A stretch of 64,000 nucleotides of DNA. Source: Olivibacter domesticus (GTDB lineage Bacteria; Bacteroidota; Bacteroidia; Sphingobacteriales; Sphingobacteriaceae). Below the pieces are notes generated by a model that was not told the DNA's origin, searched no databases, and saw only the letters and a program-made list of their open reading frames with translations. Position numbers and translations under genes: made by a program. Positions 16,405 through 26,477 of the stretch are shown here, piece by piece (positions within the stretch are counted from its first letter, which is position 1; the number at the start of each line of letters is the position of its first letter). The DNA is taken from positions 2,389,662 through 2,453,661 of the forward strand of contig NZ_FOAF01000001.1 of assembly GCF_900109575.1 (NCBI RefSeq), read 5' to 3'.

Positions 16405-18734
16405 TCCATTCGTTCATATATTTTAGGGTCGTGTTTCTTGATTTTAATTTTAACATATTTTGAAGCAGGCATGTTACTTTCCCGAACAACATTATTTACC
16501 GAAACTAAAACGTTCGTTTCGGGAAAATAGGTAATGGTATTCTTCTCTGGTATTGGATAAGAAACTATAATGAATAAGGGAGCAATGCGCTCGATACCAT
16601 CGTCATAGTTAAATAGATCCACCCTGTCACCAGCTTTAAAGCCGGCTTTATCAATATCTATTTGATTCATAAAAACTACTCTGCGCCCATTCTTTATACC
16701 ACGATATCGATCGTCAAGGCCATAAATAGTCGTATTAAATTGATCATGTGTACGGGTCGTAGCCATCATATATTCGTCAGGGGCAAGTCCATCATCCGGT
16801 ATAGTTGTTAATGTAAATGGTGCGCGGTCGCCAAATCCCTTGGTGATAAATTGCCCATCCCGAGCAGCATTGGGCAGGTAAAATCCTTCCTTTTGCCTCA
16901 CCCTGGCATTGTAGTTTTCAAAACCAGGGATACATTTTTCGATATCATCTCTCACAGCATCATAGCTATCATGGTAACGCTGCCAGTTAATAACCGATCT
17001 GGTACCTAAAGTTGCCATTGCCATACGGCATACAATTTGTGTTTCGTTCATGAGTTTATCAGATACTGGTTTTAGCATACCCTTCGATGATTGTACTACT
17101 CCCATTGAATTTTCCGTGCTGATAAACTGTTGTTCTCCGTTAACCATATCGATGTCACTTCGTGATAAAGTTGGGAGGATGAGTGCTTCTTGCCCGTGCA
17201 CAAGGTGTCCGCGATTAAGCTTAGTAGATACACATACCGTTAGATTAAGTTTTCTTAGTGCCCTAGCGGTATAAGTTGTATCAGGTGTTGCAGATAAAAA
17301 ATTACCTCCCATACAAAAAAGAACTTTAACTTTATCTTCCTGCATGGCCTTGATTGCTCGAACAACATTGTATCCGTGTTTACGAGGGGGCTTGAAGCCA
17401 AAGACCTCCTGTATACGATCAAGCTGCACATCGCTAGGCCGTTCATTAATCATCATTGTTCTGTTTCCCTGAACATTGCTATGTCCTCGAACAGGACAAA
17501 CACCCGCACCGGGCTTGCCTATACTTCCTTTAAGCAACAGTAAATTAACGATCTCTCTGATCATATCCACTCCGTTAGGTTGCTGAGTAAGTCCCATCCC
17601 CCAGCAAACGATGATTCGCTTTTTAAATGCCAGCATTTGAGCTGCATTATAAATGGCAGACAGTGGTACACCGGAAGCTTCCGCAAGATCTTCCAGTTTA
17701 TAATCTTCAAATTGTTTGATAAAGGCATTGTATCCAACTGTCTTTTCTTTAATGAATGCATGATTGAATACTTCGTTTGGTGATTTTTTCTCAAAGTCGA
17801 GTAGCAGGAGCTCAATAGCTTTTAGAAGTGCCATATCACCGTTTATCTTTACGGGCAGATAAAGATCTGCAAGCTTAACACCACTGCCAATAACACCACT
17901 TATTTGCTGTGGGTTGTGAAAGCCCATCAGTCCTGCCTCGGGCAAAGGATTAATAGCAATAATCTTGGCTCCATTTTTTTTCCCTTTTTCCAGCGCGCTC
18001 ATCATCCGGGGAGCATTGGTTCCAGGGTTCTGCCCAATGATTACAATCACATCTGTATCGTAAAAATCATTCAATTTGACTGTCCCCTTTCCAATTCCAA
18101 TTGTTGGCAACAAAGCAGTGCCTGAGGTTTCGTGGCACATATTGGAACAGTCTGGCATATTGTTGGTACCAAATTCCTTTGCAAAGAGTTGGTATAAAAA
18201 GGATGCTTCGTTACTCGTCCTACCTGAGGTATAAAAAGCGGCTTCATCAGGTATTTCCAAGGCGTTCAAACATGCTGCTATTTTTTTAAACGCATCACTC
18301 CAGCTGATTGGTTGATAGTGGGTACCATTTTTAGGCATATACATAGGTTCGGTTAACCTTCCTATTCGTCCAATTTTAAAATCGTCTAATTGAGCAAGGT
18401 CGTAAACTGAATTGTTTTTAAAGAACTCAGCTGTAACTTTTTTGGTAGTTGCCTCTTCTGCAAGAGCCTTCGCCCCATTTTCACAATATTCACCCAAAGG
18501 TGATCGCTCATCATCTGGATCTGGCCAAGCACAGCTTGGACAATCAAATCCCCCGGCCTGGTTCATCTTAAACAGTGCTCTCGTTCCTCGGACAGGCACC
18601 TTCTCTTCCAAGAGATCACTAAATGCTGCCATAACCGCGGGCACCCCTGCCGCCCATTTTTCTACCTTAGTTACCTTTAGGTCTAGCAATTCGTAGGGAT
18701 TTTCTGCAGCCGGTTCTATTTTACCTTTTTTCAT
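16395..18734 (-). CDS. FdhF/YdeP family molybdopterin oxidoreductase
   Basis: A 779-residue molybdoenzyme of the DMSO reductase superfamily. The N-terminus has the YdeP-type motif FDCPSCAWPDPDD (Cys65, Cys68) with Cys84 in GEYCENGAKA; the family's bis-MGD region includes GRTSNEASFLYQLF, MCHETSG and the C-terminal molydopterin-dinucleotide domain TRTHDQFNTTIYG. It is related to the catalytic subunit of formate dehydrogenase H, but YdeP-like proteins have no established substrate (E. coli YdeP is tied to acid resistance). It is in an operon with a small protein and FdhD. Formate dehydrogenase activity should not be assumed. Confidence 0.88.
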   Translation of the reverse strand: MKKGKIEPAAENPYELLDLKVTKVEKWAAGVPAVMAAFSDLLEEKVPVRGTRALFKMNQAGGFDCPSCAWPDPDDERSPLGEYCENGAKALAEEATTKKVTAEFFKNNSVYDLAQLDDFKIGRIGRLTEPMYMPKNGTHYQPISWSDAFKKIAACLNALEIPDEAAFYTSGRTSNEASFLYQLFAKEFGTNNMPDCSNMCHETSGTALLPTIGIGKGTVKLNDFYDTDVIVIIGQNPGTNAPRMMSALEKGKKNGAKIIAINPLPEAGLMGFHNPQQISGVIGSGVKLADLYLPVKINGDMALLKAIELLLLDFEKKSPNEVFNHAFIKEKTVGYNAFIKQFEDYKLEDLAEASGVPLSAIYNAAQMLAFKKRIIVCWGMGLTQQPNGVDMIREIVNLLLLKGSIGKPGAGVCPVRGHSNVQGNRTMMINERPSDVQLDRIQEVFGFKPPRKHGYNVVRAIKAMQEDKVKVLFCMGGNFLSATPDTTYTARALRKLNLTVCVSTKLNRGHLVHGQEALILPTLSRSDIDMVNGEQQFISTENSMGVVQSSKGMLKPVSDKLMNETQIVCRMAMATLGTRSVINWQRYHDSYDAVRDDIEKCIPGFENYNARVRQKEGFYLPNAARDGQFITKGFGDRAPFTLTTIPDDGLAPDEYMMATTRTHDQFNTTIYGLDDRYRGIKNGRRVVFMNQIDIDKAGFKAGDRVDLFNYDDGIERIAPLFIIVSYPIPEKNTITYFPETNVLVSVNNVVRESNMPASKYVKIKIKKHDPKIYERMDQL

Positions 18735-18748
18735 GGTCCCGGTATTTA

Positions 18749-19096
18749 TTAGCCCATTCGTGGATTGGGAAAATTATCACTTTGATCCTCTTCAATATTA
18801 TCAAGGCAAGTAAAGTCTTTTTCTACAAGTAAACTTACGGGACCGGTTCGATCTTCAAAACCTACCCTGTCGGTATCGTTAAGCTCCTTAATCATTACCG
18901 CCGGCATTCTGAGTTCGATACGGTCAATTATATAATCCGCTGAGAGTGTATCACCTTGTGTTGTGACGATTGCATATACTAATGTTTTACCCGCAAACTC
19001 CGAGCGTTCTTCCAAAAAACCCGCAGCCCCCAGTCGCGTCACGTCTGATTTCGTCAATCTATATCGCAAGGAGTTGCCTTTGATTCTAAGTTTCAT
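18749..19096 (-). CDS. Small conserved protein of the fdhD-ydeP operon (DUF7009-like)
   Basis: A 115-residue protein beginning MKLRIKGNSLRYRL, apparently a small beta-rich domain followed by a short acidic tail. It overlaps the end of fdhD by 11 bp and ends 14 bp before the molybdoenzyme gene, so it is translated with them. I recall similar proteins (DUF7009) placed beside FdhD and YdeP homologues, but cannot verify that here. It may be a maturation or partner factor for the molybdoenzyme; no catalytic motif is visible. Confidence 0.7.
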   Translation of the reverse strand: MKLRIKGNSLRYRLTKSDVTRLGAAGFLEERSEFAGKTLVYAIVTTQGDTLSADYIIDRIELRMPAVMIKELNDTDRVGFEDRTGPVSLLVEKDFTCLDNIEEDQSDNFPNPRMG

Positions 19097-19961
19097 ATGC
19101 TGTTTGTATTAAAGTTCGATCACTTAAATTGTAAATATTAAATCTATTTTCTTTGAGAAAACCCAAAAGCGTAATATCAAATTCCATAGCAAGTTCTACT
19201 GCAAGGCTTGACGGTGCGCCTATAGCTGCTACAATGGAAACACCCGCCATTGCGGCTTTTTGAATTAATTCAAAACTTGCCCTTCCGCTGAGGAGTAAAA
19301 TATGCTGATCCAACGGCAATAAATTACTAATCAATGCATTGCCTATTAATTTATCTAATGCATTGTGTCGCCCAACATCTTCTCTTAGATCAATTAAATC
19401 ACCATAAATAGTAAATAGACCAGATGCATGGATACCTCCCGTAGCTTCAAAATCACTTTGAAACTCTTTTAACTTCGCTACTAATTGATATAAAACATCT
19501 ATGCCTACATTTAAGGTAGCTTTATCCAGGTCGCAGAAAGGACTAACCGTTCTTATAGATTGGATAGAGCCTTTTCCACAAACACCGCAACTGGATGTTG
19601 TATAAAAATTTCTGTCAGCCTGCACCAGATAAGGTGTGAAATTCTCCCTGAGTTCTACCTGGATAATGTTCTTTTTATTGGATGAACATTCCATGTCAGT
19701 GTGATAAACGTCGACCACATCTTTATAGGAGGATATGATCCCTTCGGCAAATAAAAAGCCAACGGCAAGCTCTAAATCATTGCCCGGTGTACGCATCGTC
19801 ACCGAAATATTCTTTTGCATGCGCTGTTTTTCTGGGCCATAGCCAATTCTTATTTCAAGTGGCTCTTCTACCGAAAGCATATCCGATAACTGTGAGCTTG
19901 TAAAGCCCTTCACTTTTTTTACAGGCATGTGCTTAACGGAAATCAACTCCAAACGCTCCAT
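19086..19961 (-). CDS. fdhD: FdhD, sulfurtransferase for molybdoenzyme maturation
   Basis: A 291-residue FdhD protein. Cys125 and Cys128 in TTSSCGVCGKG are the conserved cysteines that carry sulfur from IscS to the molybdenum cofactor. The C-terminal half has EDVGRHNALDKLIG and LLLSGRASFE, which bind the cofactor in E. coli FdhD. It is the first gene of the three-gene operon with the small partner and the FdhF/YdeP molybdoenzyme, whose sulfido ligand it presumably installs. Length and motifs are normal; the start at 19961 is the only plausible ATG. Confidence 0.93.
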   Translation of the reverse strand: MERLELISVKHMPVKKVKGFTSSQLSDMLSVEEPLEIRIGYGPEKQRMQKNISVTMRTPGNDLELAVGFLFAEGIISSYKDVVDVYHTDMECSSNKKNIIQVELRENFTPYLVQADRNFYTTSSCGVCGKGSIQSIRTVSPFCDLDKATLNVGIDVLYQLVAKLKEFQSDFEATGGIHASGLFTIYGDLIDLREDVGRHNALDKLIGNALISNLLPLDQHILLLSGRASFELIQKAAMAGVSIVAAIGAPSSLAVELAMEFDITLLGFLKENRFNIYNLSDRTLIQTAYET

Positions 19962-20245
19962 CCTTACAAAATTATATTGAAAATTTCATAAGTAAACTTA
20001 ATAAAAAAATTCGATCAAAGAAGATCTTTACTTTTGGCTTCCTGAAAGAATGATCAATTCTTTTGCCTATCAGTAATTTCTGATAAATTTTTCAGATTTA
20101 TTTTAGCTACTGATTCACTTTTCAGTTCACATGCCAGCCTACTAACATTTACGCATTCGGTCACACATTAATTTATATCTTTTCTATAAGAAGACGCTGA
20201 ATTATTTCTTCAATGAGCTCATAACAGTTAGCCAACAAAACTTTC

Positions 20246-21022
20246 ATGGGCATACGTTGTTATTCCCTCATGTCAGAATGGTTAGAAGCCGGTTTTTGGG
20301 GACTTTTATCAGGCTCGGCGCTTATAGTTGGTGCTCTGATGGGTTATTTTTTCAGCATTCCGCAAAAAACTATTGCTCTCATCATGGGCTTCGGCGCGGG
20401 AGTGCTTATTTCCGCCTTGGCTTTCGATTTAATGGATGAGGCATTTAGCCAAGGTGGCTTTTTGGCTTCTGCATCCGGTTTCCTTGCGGGAGGAGGGATT
20501 TATTCTATCGCCAATTACTTTTTAGATAAAAAAGGTGCAAAGCATCGTAAACGTTCGCTAAATCAGCAACCCTCAGAAAGCGACCAAAAAGGCAGTGGGT
20601 TAGCCATAGCGCTAGGAGCTTTGCTGGATGGTATTCCAGAAGCTATTGCTATTGGTGTTAGTATGATAGAAGGCGGAGCAGTAAGCATTGCAACTGTTTT
20701 AGCAATATTCATTTCAAATATACCGGAAGGACTATCCAGCTCTTCTGGTATGAAAAATGCCGGGAGATCGCGTGTCTTTGTGTTTTCCATTTGGATCGGT
20801 ATTGCGCTTATAACTGGTATTGCCTCCCTAGTTGGTTATACCGTTTTTAGCCACCTAAGCCCAGAAGTTATTGCAGTTACCCTAGGGATAGCAGCTGGCG
20901 CAATATTAGCTATGCTGGCTGATACCATGATGCCCGAAGCATTTGAAAAAGGCCATAATTTAGCAGGTATCATTACAGTACTTGGTTTTCTTACTTCTTT
21001 TCTACTGTCTAAGTTAGGTTAG
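20246..21022 (+). CDS. ZIP family divalent metal transporter
   Basis: A 258-residue membrane protein with about eight hydrophobic segments. Two helices carry the ZIP metal motifs: ALGALLDGIPEAIAIG and FISNIPEGLSSSSG (each with a Pro-Glu pair); a variable polar loop (KKGAKHRKRS...) follows helix three. ZIP proteins move Zn2+, Fe2+ or Mn2+ into the cytoplasm. A second in-frame ATG at 20270 gives an N-terminus (MSEWLEAGFWGLL) closer to the family start and may be the true one. It is not in an operon with neighbours. Substrate metal not determinable. Confidence 0.85.
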   Translation: MGIRCYSLMSEWLEAGFWGLLSGSALIVGALMGYFFSIPQKTIALIMGFGAGVLISALAFDLMDEAFSQGGFLASASGFLAGGGIYSIANYFLDKKGAKHRKRSLNQQPSESDQKGSGLAIALGALLDGIPEAIAIGVSMIEGGAVSIATVLAIFISNIPEGLSSSSGMKNAGRSRVFVFSIWIGIALITGIASLVGYTVFSHLSPEVIAVTLGIAAGAILAMLADTMMPEAFEKGHNLAGIITVLGFLTSFLLSKLG

Positions 21023-21067
21023 ATCGATACTGGCCTACTGTACAATTTATCAGGTCCAGGTTAATAT

Positions 21068-24000
21068 TTACTGAAAATTCCTTCCCTTATGGAAAACACC
21101 ACTAGCATGATCTTCACCATCTGTAAGACCTTTTAACAGGTCAGACATGTCAAAACAGCGTTGGGCGATTACATGGATAACCTCACCTTCGATTTGCACT
21201 TTACCAGCTACCATGAACAATTTTGACCGAAGGATCTCTTTCCTATATTTTTCAAAAACCTTAGCCCAAATCACTAGATTGGCAAAGCCTGTTTCATCTT
21301 CGATGGTGACGAAAAGTATGCCTTTGGCTGTACCGGGACGTTGACGCACCGTAATCAGGCCGCAAACCTTTACGGGCATGTCATTTTTAAGCAAACTTAA
21401 TTTTGCTGTTGGCACCACATGTAGCAAATCTAGCTTTCCACGCAGGAAGGAAACGGGATGCGCTTTGATAGACAGTGATGTGCTTGCATAATCATGGATA
21501 ACGTGTTCCCCTGGAAGTATCAATGGCAACTGGATCTGCCCCTCTTTGGTGGTCTCCGAGGGTTGTCCCTCGAATAGGGCAACAGGCCTATCCGCCAAAG
21601 CGGATATTTCCCAGAGTGCCTGTCTACGGTCGACGCAAAGCGAACGGAAAGCGTCCGCACCAGCGAGTCGCTCTATTGCTGAAAGTGACACGCCTGCATC
21701 GATCAAGGCGGTAATGGACCTATAGCCGTTGCGCCTTCCCGCTGTTAACATTTTGATATCACCTTCATCCAGCCCTTTGATCTGCCGGAAACCGAGCCTG
21801 AGTGCATGCGGTTTGTTCATCTCACCCTCCAGCGTGTTGTCCCACTCCGAATGGTTGATGTCTATCGGTAACACTGTCACGCCATGCTTTCGTGCATCAA
21901 TAATGATTTGTGCAGGTTGATAGAAGCCCATGGGTTGACTATTCAGCAATGCCACAGCAAAAATATCGGGATAAAAGCACTTCAACCAACAGGAGATATA
22001 GACGAGGAGAGCGAAGGAGACGGCGTGACTTTCCGGAAAACCGTAACTACCGAAACCTTCCAACTGTTTGAATACACGGTTGGCAAAATCCTCAGAGTAG
22101 CCTTTGATTACCATACCATCCACCATTTTCTTCCGGAACGCCGAAACCTGTCCCTTCGCCTTAAATGTGGCCATGCTCCGACGGAGTTCATCGGCTTCCG
22201 CAGGTGTGAAACCAGCAGCAACGATGGCGATCTCCATCGCCTGTTCCTGAAACAAAGGTACACCGAGCGTTTTTTCCAGAATACCCTTAATTTCTTCCGA
22301 AGGGTACTCTACGGGATCCTCCTTATTACGTCTACGGAGATAAGGGTGCACCATATCCCCTTGTATCGGCCCCGGCCGTACAATAGCCACTTCGATGACA
22401 AGATCGTAGAATGTTTGGGGCCGTAAACGTGGTAGCATAGACATCTGCGCGCGGCTTTCGATCTGAAATACACCCAAAGTGTCGGCATGGCTTACCATCT
22501 CGTATACCCTCTGGTTATCTTGCGGTACATTCACCAAGGTGAGGTCCCGATCATAGTGCTGCTTGGCCAGGGTAAAGGCTTTACGGATACAAGTCAGCAT
22601 ACCCAACCCCAATACGTCGACTTTTAAAAAACCTAACGCTTCCAAATCATCCTTGTTCCATTCGAGATTTGTGCGGTCTTCCATCCGGGCATTGATGATG
22701 GGACAAAGCTCATACAGTTTACCATGTGTGATGACAAAACCGCCTGTGTGCTGCCCTAGCTGACGTGGAAAACCCCTATACTGGAAGGTTAGTTCGAGTA
22801 CTTTTCTCAAATGCGGGTCCTCAGGATTAAAGCCATGTTCTACCAGCTGTCGATCGTCAAAGGTATCATCCCAGTGGCTACCAATAATACCGGATAGTCG
22901 ACCCACAGCATCCAACGAAAGTCCCATCGCCTTCGCAACGTCGCGTATAGCTCCTTTTGAGCGTACCTGTGTTACCGTAGCCACAATAGCCGCGCGGTCG
23001 CGACCATATTTTTCATAGATGTATTGGATTACTTCCTCTCGTCGCTCATGCTCGAAATCAACATCAATGTCAGGCGGTTCATCGCGCGCATCCGACATGA
23101 AGCGAGCGAACAATAATCGGAATTTTGCAGGGTTTACAGCCGTAATGCCAAGGCAATAGCACACGGTGGAATTGGCTGCAGATCCGCGTCCCTGACAAAG
23201 GATGCCGCGGTCACGCGCAAACCGCACATAGTCGTGTACGGTCAGAAAATAGGACGCATAATTTTTCTGTTTGATAAAATCCAGTTCCATATTAATGGTG
23301 TCATGCACGGCTTGTGAGATATCCTCACCGAACCGCTCTCGTGCACCTTCCCACGTCAACCGCACGAGTTCCTCCTCCGGGCTGCGTCCATCAGTAGTAA
23401 GTTCCTCAGGGTATACATATTCCAGTTGATCGAGCGAAAAGCGACAGGCATCAGCAATTTCCTCTGTGCGCAGAATAGCGTTGGGGTATTGACGGAACAA
23501 TCGCTCCATTTCTTCCATTGGTTTCAAATAGCGCTCCGCATTGGAATGTAGACGGAAACCTGCGGTTTGTATCGTACATTTCTCTCGTATACAGGTGAGG
23601 ATATCCTGCAATTCCCGCCGTTGGGGTACATGGTAATGCACATCACCCAGCACAACCAGTGGCATATCCAACCGTTCGCATAATTGGTTCAGTCGGAAAA
23701 GCATCTTGGCATCATCGCCCCGGTAAAGGCGGGTAGCACCGAGATAGAGTTCCCCACCAAGCATATCGCGGTATTCCCTCATCTGCCGCACATATTCCGC
23801 TTCCAGCTCAAAGGAAGCCGTCAGTTTGTCCGGTGGCACAGCAATAAACTTCAAGCCCTCACTATGTTCGTACACATCCGTCTTGTAGAGATGGCATTGT
23901 CCTTTTTCGGTACGCTGATTACCCTTGGTAAGCAAGGTCGATAGCCGCCCATAGGCTTCCCGATCTGTTGGATAAGCCAATAAACTTGGGCCGTCCAGCA

Positions 24001-24205
24001 AATCTAGTCGACATGCAGGAATAAAGCGTAAATTGTGTTTTTTTGCAGCAATATGTGCACGTACGATACCCGCAAAGCTGTTCCTATCGGTAATGGCAAG
24101 CGCTTCATAGCCTAAAGCGGCTGCTTGCTCCACAAGCTCCTCTGGGTGTGAGGCTCCACGCAGGAAGCTGAAGTTCGTTGTTACCTGTAATTCTGTATAT
24201 CCCAT
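21068..24205 (-). CDS. dnaE2: Error-prone DNA polymerase III alpha subunit DnaE2
   Basis: A 1045-residue C-family polymerase of DnaE2 length. An N-terminal PHP domain (about 1-270, MGYTELQVTTNFSFLRGASHPEEL) is followed by the palm with QGRGSAANSTVCYC and PDIDVDFEHERREEV, which contains catalytic aspartates, then finger and helix-hairpin-helix regions and a C-terminal OB domain. DnaE2 extends damaged or mismatched templates during SOS mutagenesis together with ImuA and ImuB. It is 3 bp downstream of imuB in the classic imuA-imuB-dnaE2 operon. Confidence 0.95.
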   Translation of the reverse strand: MGYTELQVTTNFSFLRGASHPEELVEQAAALGYEALAITDRNSFAGIVRAHIAAKKHNLRFIPACRLDLLDGPSLLAYPTDREAYGRLSTLLTKGNQRTEKGQCHLYKTDVYEHSEGLKFIAVPPDKLTASFELEAEYVRQMREYRDMLGGELYLGATRLYRGDDAKMLFRLNQLCERLDMPLVVLGDVHYHVPQRRELQDILTCIREKCTIQTAGFRLHSNAERYLKPMEEMERLFRQYPNAILRTEEIADACRFSLDQLEYVYPEELTTDGRSPEEELVRLTWEGARERFGEDISQAVHDTINMELDFIKQKNYASYFLTVHDYVRFARDRGILCQGRGSAANSTVCYCLGITAVNPAKFRLLFARFMSDARDEPPDIDVDFEHERREEVIQYIYEKYGRDRAAIVATVTQVRSKGAIRDVAKAMGLSLDAVGRLSGIIGSHWDDTFDDRQLVEHGFNPEDPHLRKVLELTFQYRGFPRQLGQHTGGFVITHGKLYELCPIINARMEDRTNLEWNKDDLEALGFLKVDVLGLGMLTCIRKAFTLAKQHYDRDLTLVNVPQDNQRVYEMVSHADTLGVFQIESRAQMSMLPRLRPQTFYDLVIEVAIVRPGPIQGDMVHPYLRRRNKEDPVEYPSEEIKGILEKTLGVPLFQEQAMEIAIVAAGFTPAEADELRRSMATFKAKGQVSAFRKKMVDGMVIKGYSEDFANRVFKQLEGFGSYGFPESHAVSFALLVYISCWLKCFYPDIFAVALLNSQPMGFYQPAQIIIDARKHGVTVLPIDINHSEWDNTLEGEMNKPHALRLGFRQIKGLDEGDIKMLTAGRRNGYRSITALIDAGVSLSAIERLAGADAFRSLCVDRRQALWEISALADRPVALFEGQPSETTKEGQIQLPLILPGEHVIHDYASTSLSIKAHPVSFLRGKLDLLHVVPTAKLSLLKNDMPVKVCGLITVRQRPGTAKGILFVTIEDETGFANLVIWAKVFEKYRKEILRSKLFMVAGKVQIEGEVIHVIAQRCFDMSDLLKGLTDGEDHASGVFHKGRNFQ

Positions 24206-24208
24206 AAG

Positions 24209-25711
24209 CTAAGCAAAAAAACCATGCAAAAACCATTTATGGGCGTGGTCGTCTCCGTAATACCCTGAACGGTACAGCCAGTAGCGACGACCTTTGTCGT
24301 CCTCCACATAATAATAATCACGGTGTTCTCCTTCATCCATCCACCACTCGCGTTCGATACGCTCAGGGCCATCGGCCTTTTTGACCGGATGCACTTCGCC
24401 TTTATAGCGGAATAACATTGGCGGGTAATCCGGTATTGGTGCGGCCACCGTAATCAGCTCGGGCGTAGCTAGCAAGCGTGTAGGGCGTGGTCTATCTATC
24501 TGCCAATCGATAGCAAGCTTCTCGGTTATCGAGGAAGCAACTGCTATCGACCGTTCTGGCCAATAGTGCTGATCAGGCAGGTAGCGGTAAATCTCGCAGG
24601 AACTATCTTTGCTTTTCAGCCTGTCTAGCAGTTCGGCCAATTCCATAGCTTCCAGACCTGTTTTGTTGCTCCACATCACTTCCTGTATAGAATCAGCATC
24701 TTCTACTTTGGTAGCTTCCAACACAAACAATTCAATGCCCAAAGCGGGCTCAATCTGTGAGATCCTGAGCGCTAACAGTTTGAAGATATGTGGTACGTTA
24801 GCCGTTGCCCTGCTAGTACCAATACTGATCTGTTCTGTTTTGCCGTCGATACGATGGCATCTCAGGGTCGCTTCACGCAATCCTTTTCCTTCGTTTGACA
24901 GCCTTCTGCACAGGGCTTCCAATAATTTCTGAAGAGCAAATTCAATCCCTTTGTCTGTGCATATTGGCTCCAAACAGGGTAACCTTTCCTCGTATGGCGC
25001 TATAGGTTTCAGCGTTGAAATGAATTCTTCCTCATAACCAATAGCCTGTCCCAACCGTAGCAACAGCGTATCGCCAAAGCGCCTCCGAAGTGCTGAACGA
25101 GGCATAGTGGCAAAGCTTCCAATGGTTTTCAGTCCAAGTTTGTGCAACCGTTCCACGGAATCCTCGGTAAGCCGTAAGGCAGCAGATGGCAGGGATAGTA
25201 ATGCATCAAGTTGGCTACCGCTTTCAATAATGGGCGTCACCTTGCTGTAGCGTGCTACTGCCCAGGCCGTACCGATGGTATCGGCGATGGCCATGTGGAT
25301 ATCATACCCTCGCCCTTTCAACCGCTTGACAATATGTTTCAGGTACTCCCTCTCCCCACCCCAAAGGTGGGTGCATCCGCTTATATCCATGATCAGCCCG
25401 TCGGGTTCATCCACCGCCACAACCGGAGTAAAACATATGCACCAGAGACCAATCGCTTTAAGTAATTTTTCGGCAAGCCTTTGGCGTTCATCCATCACCT
25501 CCAGCGAAGGCAAAAATGCTTTGGCATCAGCCACCACCATGCCACGGGTAACTCCCTGCGCTTCCGCTGAGGGGTTAGCGGCACGAATGACCATTCGCCC
25601 ATGAATAGGAGCCGCAAATACAAAAGGAATGTTGCGCAATGCTGGCCGCTGAGCAGACATCCAGTCTGTCGTCAAATATGGAAACCATATGGAAGCAAAG
25701 CGTCTTTTCAT
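24209..25711 (-). CDS. imuB: ImuB, Y-family polymerase homologue of the mutasome
   Basis: A 500-residue Y-family protein. The fold is visible (VVADAKAFLPSL, VDEPDGLIMDISGCTHLWGGE, DSVERLHKLGLKTIGSFA), but the first motif reads RFASIWFPYLTTDWM, without the acidic residues of an active polymerase, as expected for ImuB, which acts as a scaffold that binds the sliding clamp and recruits DnaE2. The C-terminal 100 residues form the extra ImuB domain ending EWWMDEGEHRDYYYVED. It lies 2 bp after imuA and 3 bp before dnaE2. Confidence 0.93.
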   Translation of the reverse strand: MKRRFASIWFPYLTTDWMSAQRPALRNIPFVFAAPIHGRMVIRAANPSAEAQGVTRGMVVADAKAFLPSLEVMDERQRLAEKLLKAIGLWCICFTPVVAVDEPDGLIMDISGCTHLWGGEREYLKHIVKRLKGRGYDIHMAIADTIGTAWAVARYSKVTPIIESGSQLDALLSLPSAALRLTEDSVERLHKLGLKTIGSFATMPRSALRRRFGDTLLLRLGQAIGYEEEFISTLKPIAPYEERLPCLEPICTDKGIEFALQKLLEALCRRLSNEGKGLREATLRCHRIDGKTEQISIGTSRATANVPHIFKLLALRISQIEPALGIELFVLEATKVEDADSIQEVMWSNKTGLEAMELAELLDRLKSKDSSCEIYRYLPDQHYWPERSIAVASSITEKLAIDWQIDRPRPTRLLATPELITVAAPIPDYPPMLFRYKGEVHPVKKADGPERIEREWWMDEGEHRDYYYVEDDKGRRYWLYRSGYYGDDHAHKWFLHGFFA

Positions 25712-25713
25712 AC

Positions 25714-26457
25714 CTATCCTAGTTTACGCTCCTTCGATTGTCGAGTTTTGGATTGTTTGCGCTGTACCTGTAGCACGAAACCTTCAGCCGACCATTCGAT
25801 CTGCCATTTGCCGGGGTTACCATTACGTACTTTTAGCAATTCAACTTCCCAACGCGGAAACCCAACACCCGGCACTCCTTCATCCAAGATACTTTCTATC
25901 GGCCTTATCCGCCAGCGGGCAACACAAGCTGTTGAATCGAGCGTCCGCGGGTTATGGCGCAGCACAAAGCCCGTTACCCGGCTCTTTTCAACCGCTAGTT
26001 GCAAACGACGCGACTGCACAAAGTTCAACCCCTGTAGTTCGGCAATAACCGCCGTGATCCCGCTGCATTTCAGCGCCTCCTCCATCGCCCATAAAACATC
26101 TTTCTCTCGGTCCATATGGACAAAAAGAATATGGTCGGGTTGCTTCACACCAAAAGCCTTGATCGACGGTGGAAACAACACCTGTGCTGTGCTGATCCAC
26201 AGACAGACACCTCCACGCTGCATGAGAGCAGCTAATAAACCCCCAATGAAACCGCTCGATGCGGCGGCATCCTCGCGAGACATACTGACAAATTCATGGA
26301 TACTGCCCACTGGAAACACACCGTTTGGAAACGCTTTTTCTATGGCTCCAAGACCAACCTTTTCCTGCAGATTTTCCGTCAACCTAAATCCCTGCCAAAG
26401 TAGGATATCCTTTTGCAATCTGCTGATTAACTCCTGTTTGCCGTCTATCGCTGCCAT
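25714..26457 (-). CDS. imuA: ImuA, RecA-like mutasome factor
   Basis: A 247-residue RecA/SulA-like protein, first gene of the mutagenesis operon. SIHEFVSMSREDAAASSGFIGGLLAAL corresponds to the region after the Walker A in RecA, and VLFPPSIKAFGV plus ALKCSGITAVIAEL to later RecA elements; a canonical Walker A (GxxxxGKT/S) is absent, as is usual in ImuA. It is thought to interact with RecA and ImuB during translesion synthesis. Directly upstream is a promoter with an embedded palindrome, so induction by DNA damage is likely. Confidence 0.9.
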   Translation of the reverse strand: MAAIDGKQELISRLQKDILLWQGFRLTENLQEKVGLGAIEKAFPNGVFPVGSIHEFVSMSREDAAASSGFIGGLLAALMQRGGVCLWISTAQVLFPPSIKAFGVKQPDHILFVHMDREKDVLWAMEEALKCSGITAVIAELQGLNFVQSRRLQLAVEKSRVTGFVLRHNPRTLDSTACVARWRIRPIESILDEGVPGVGFPRWEVELLKVRNGNPGKWQIEWSAEGFVLQVQRKQSKTRQSKERKLG

Positions 26458-26477
26458 ACTTTACACATTATGGACAA

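Noticed and set aside
21884-22426. Plus-strand open frame of 180 codons inside dnaE2
   Set aside because: Antisense to a conserved polymerase region; no family match.
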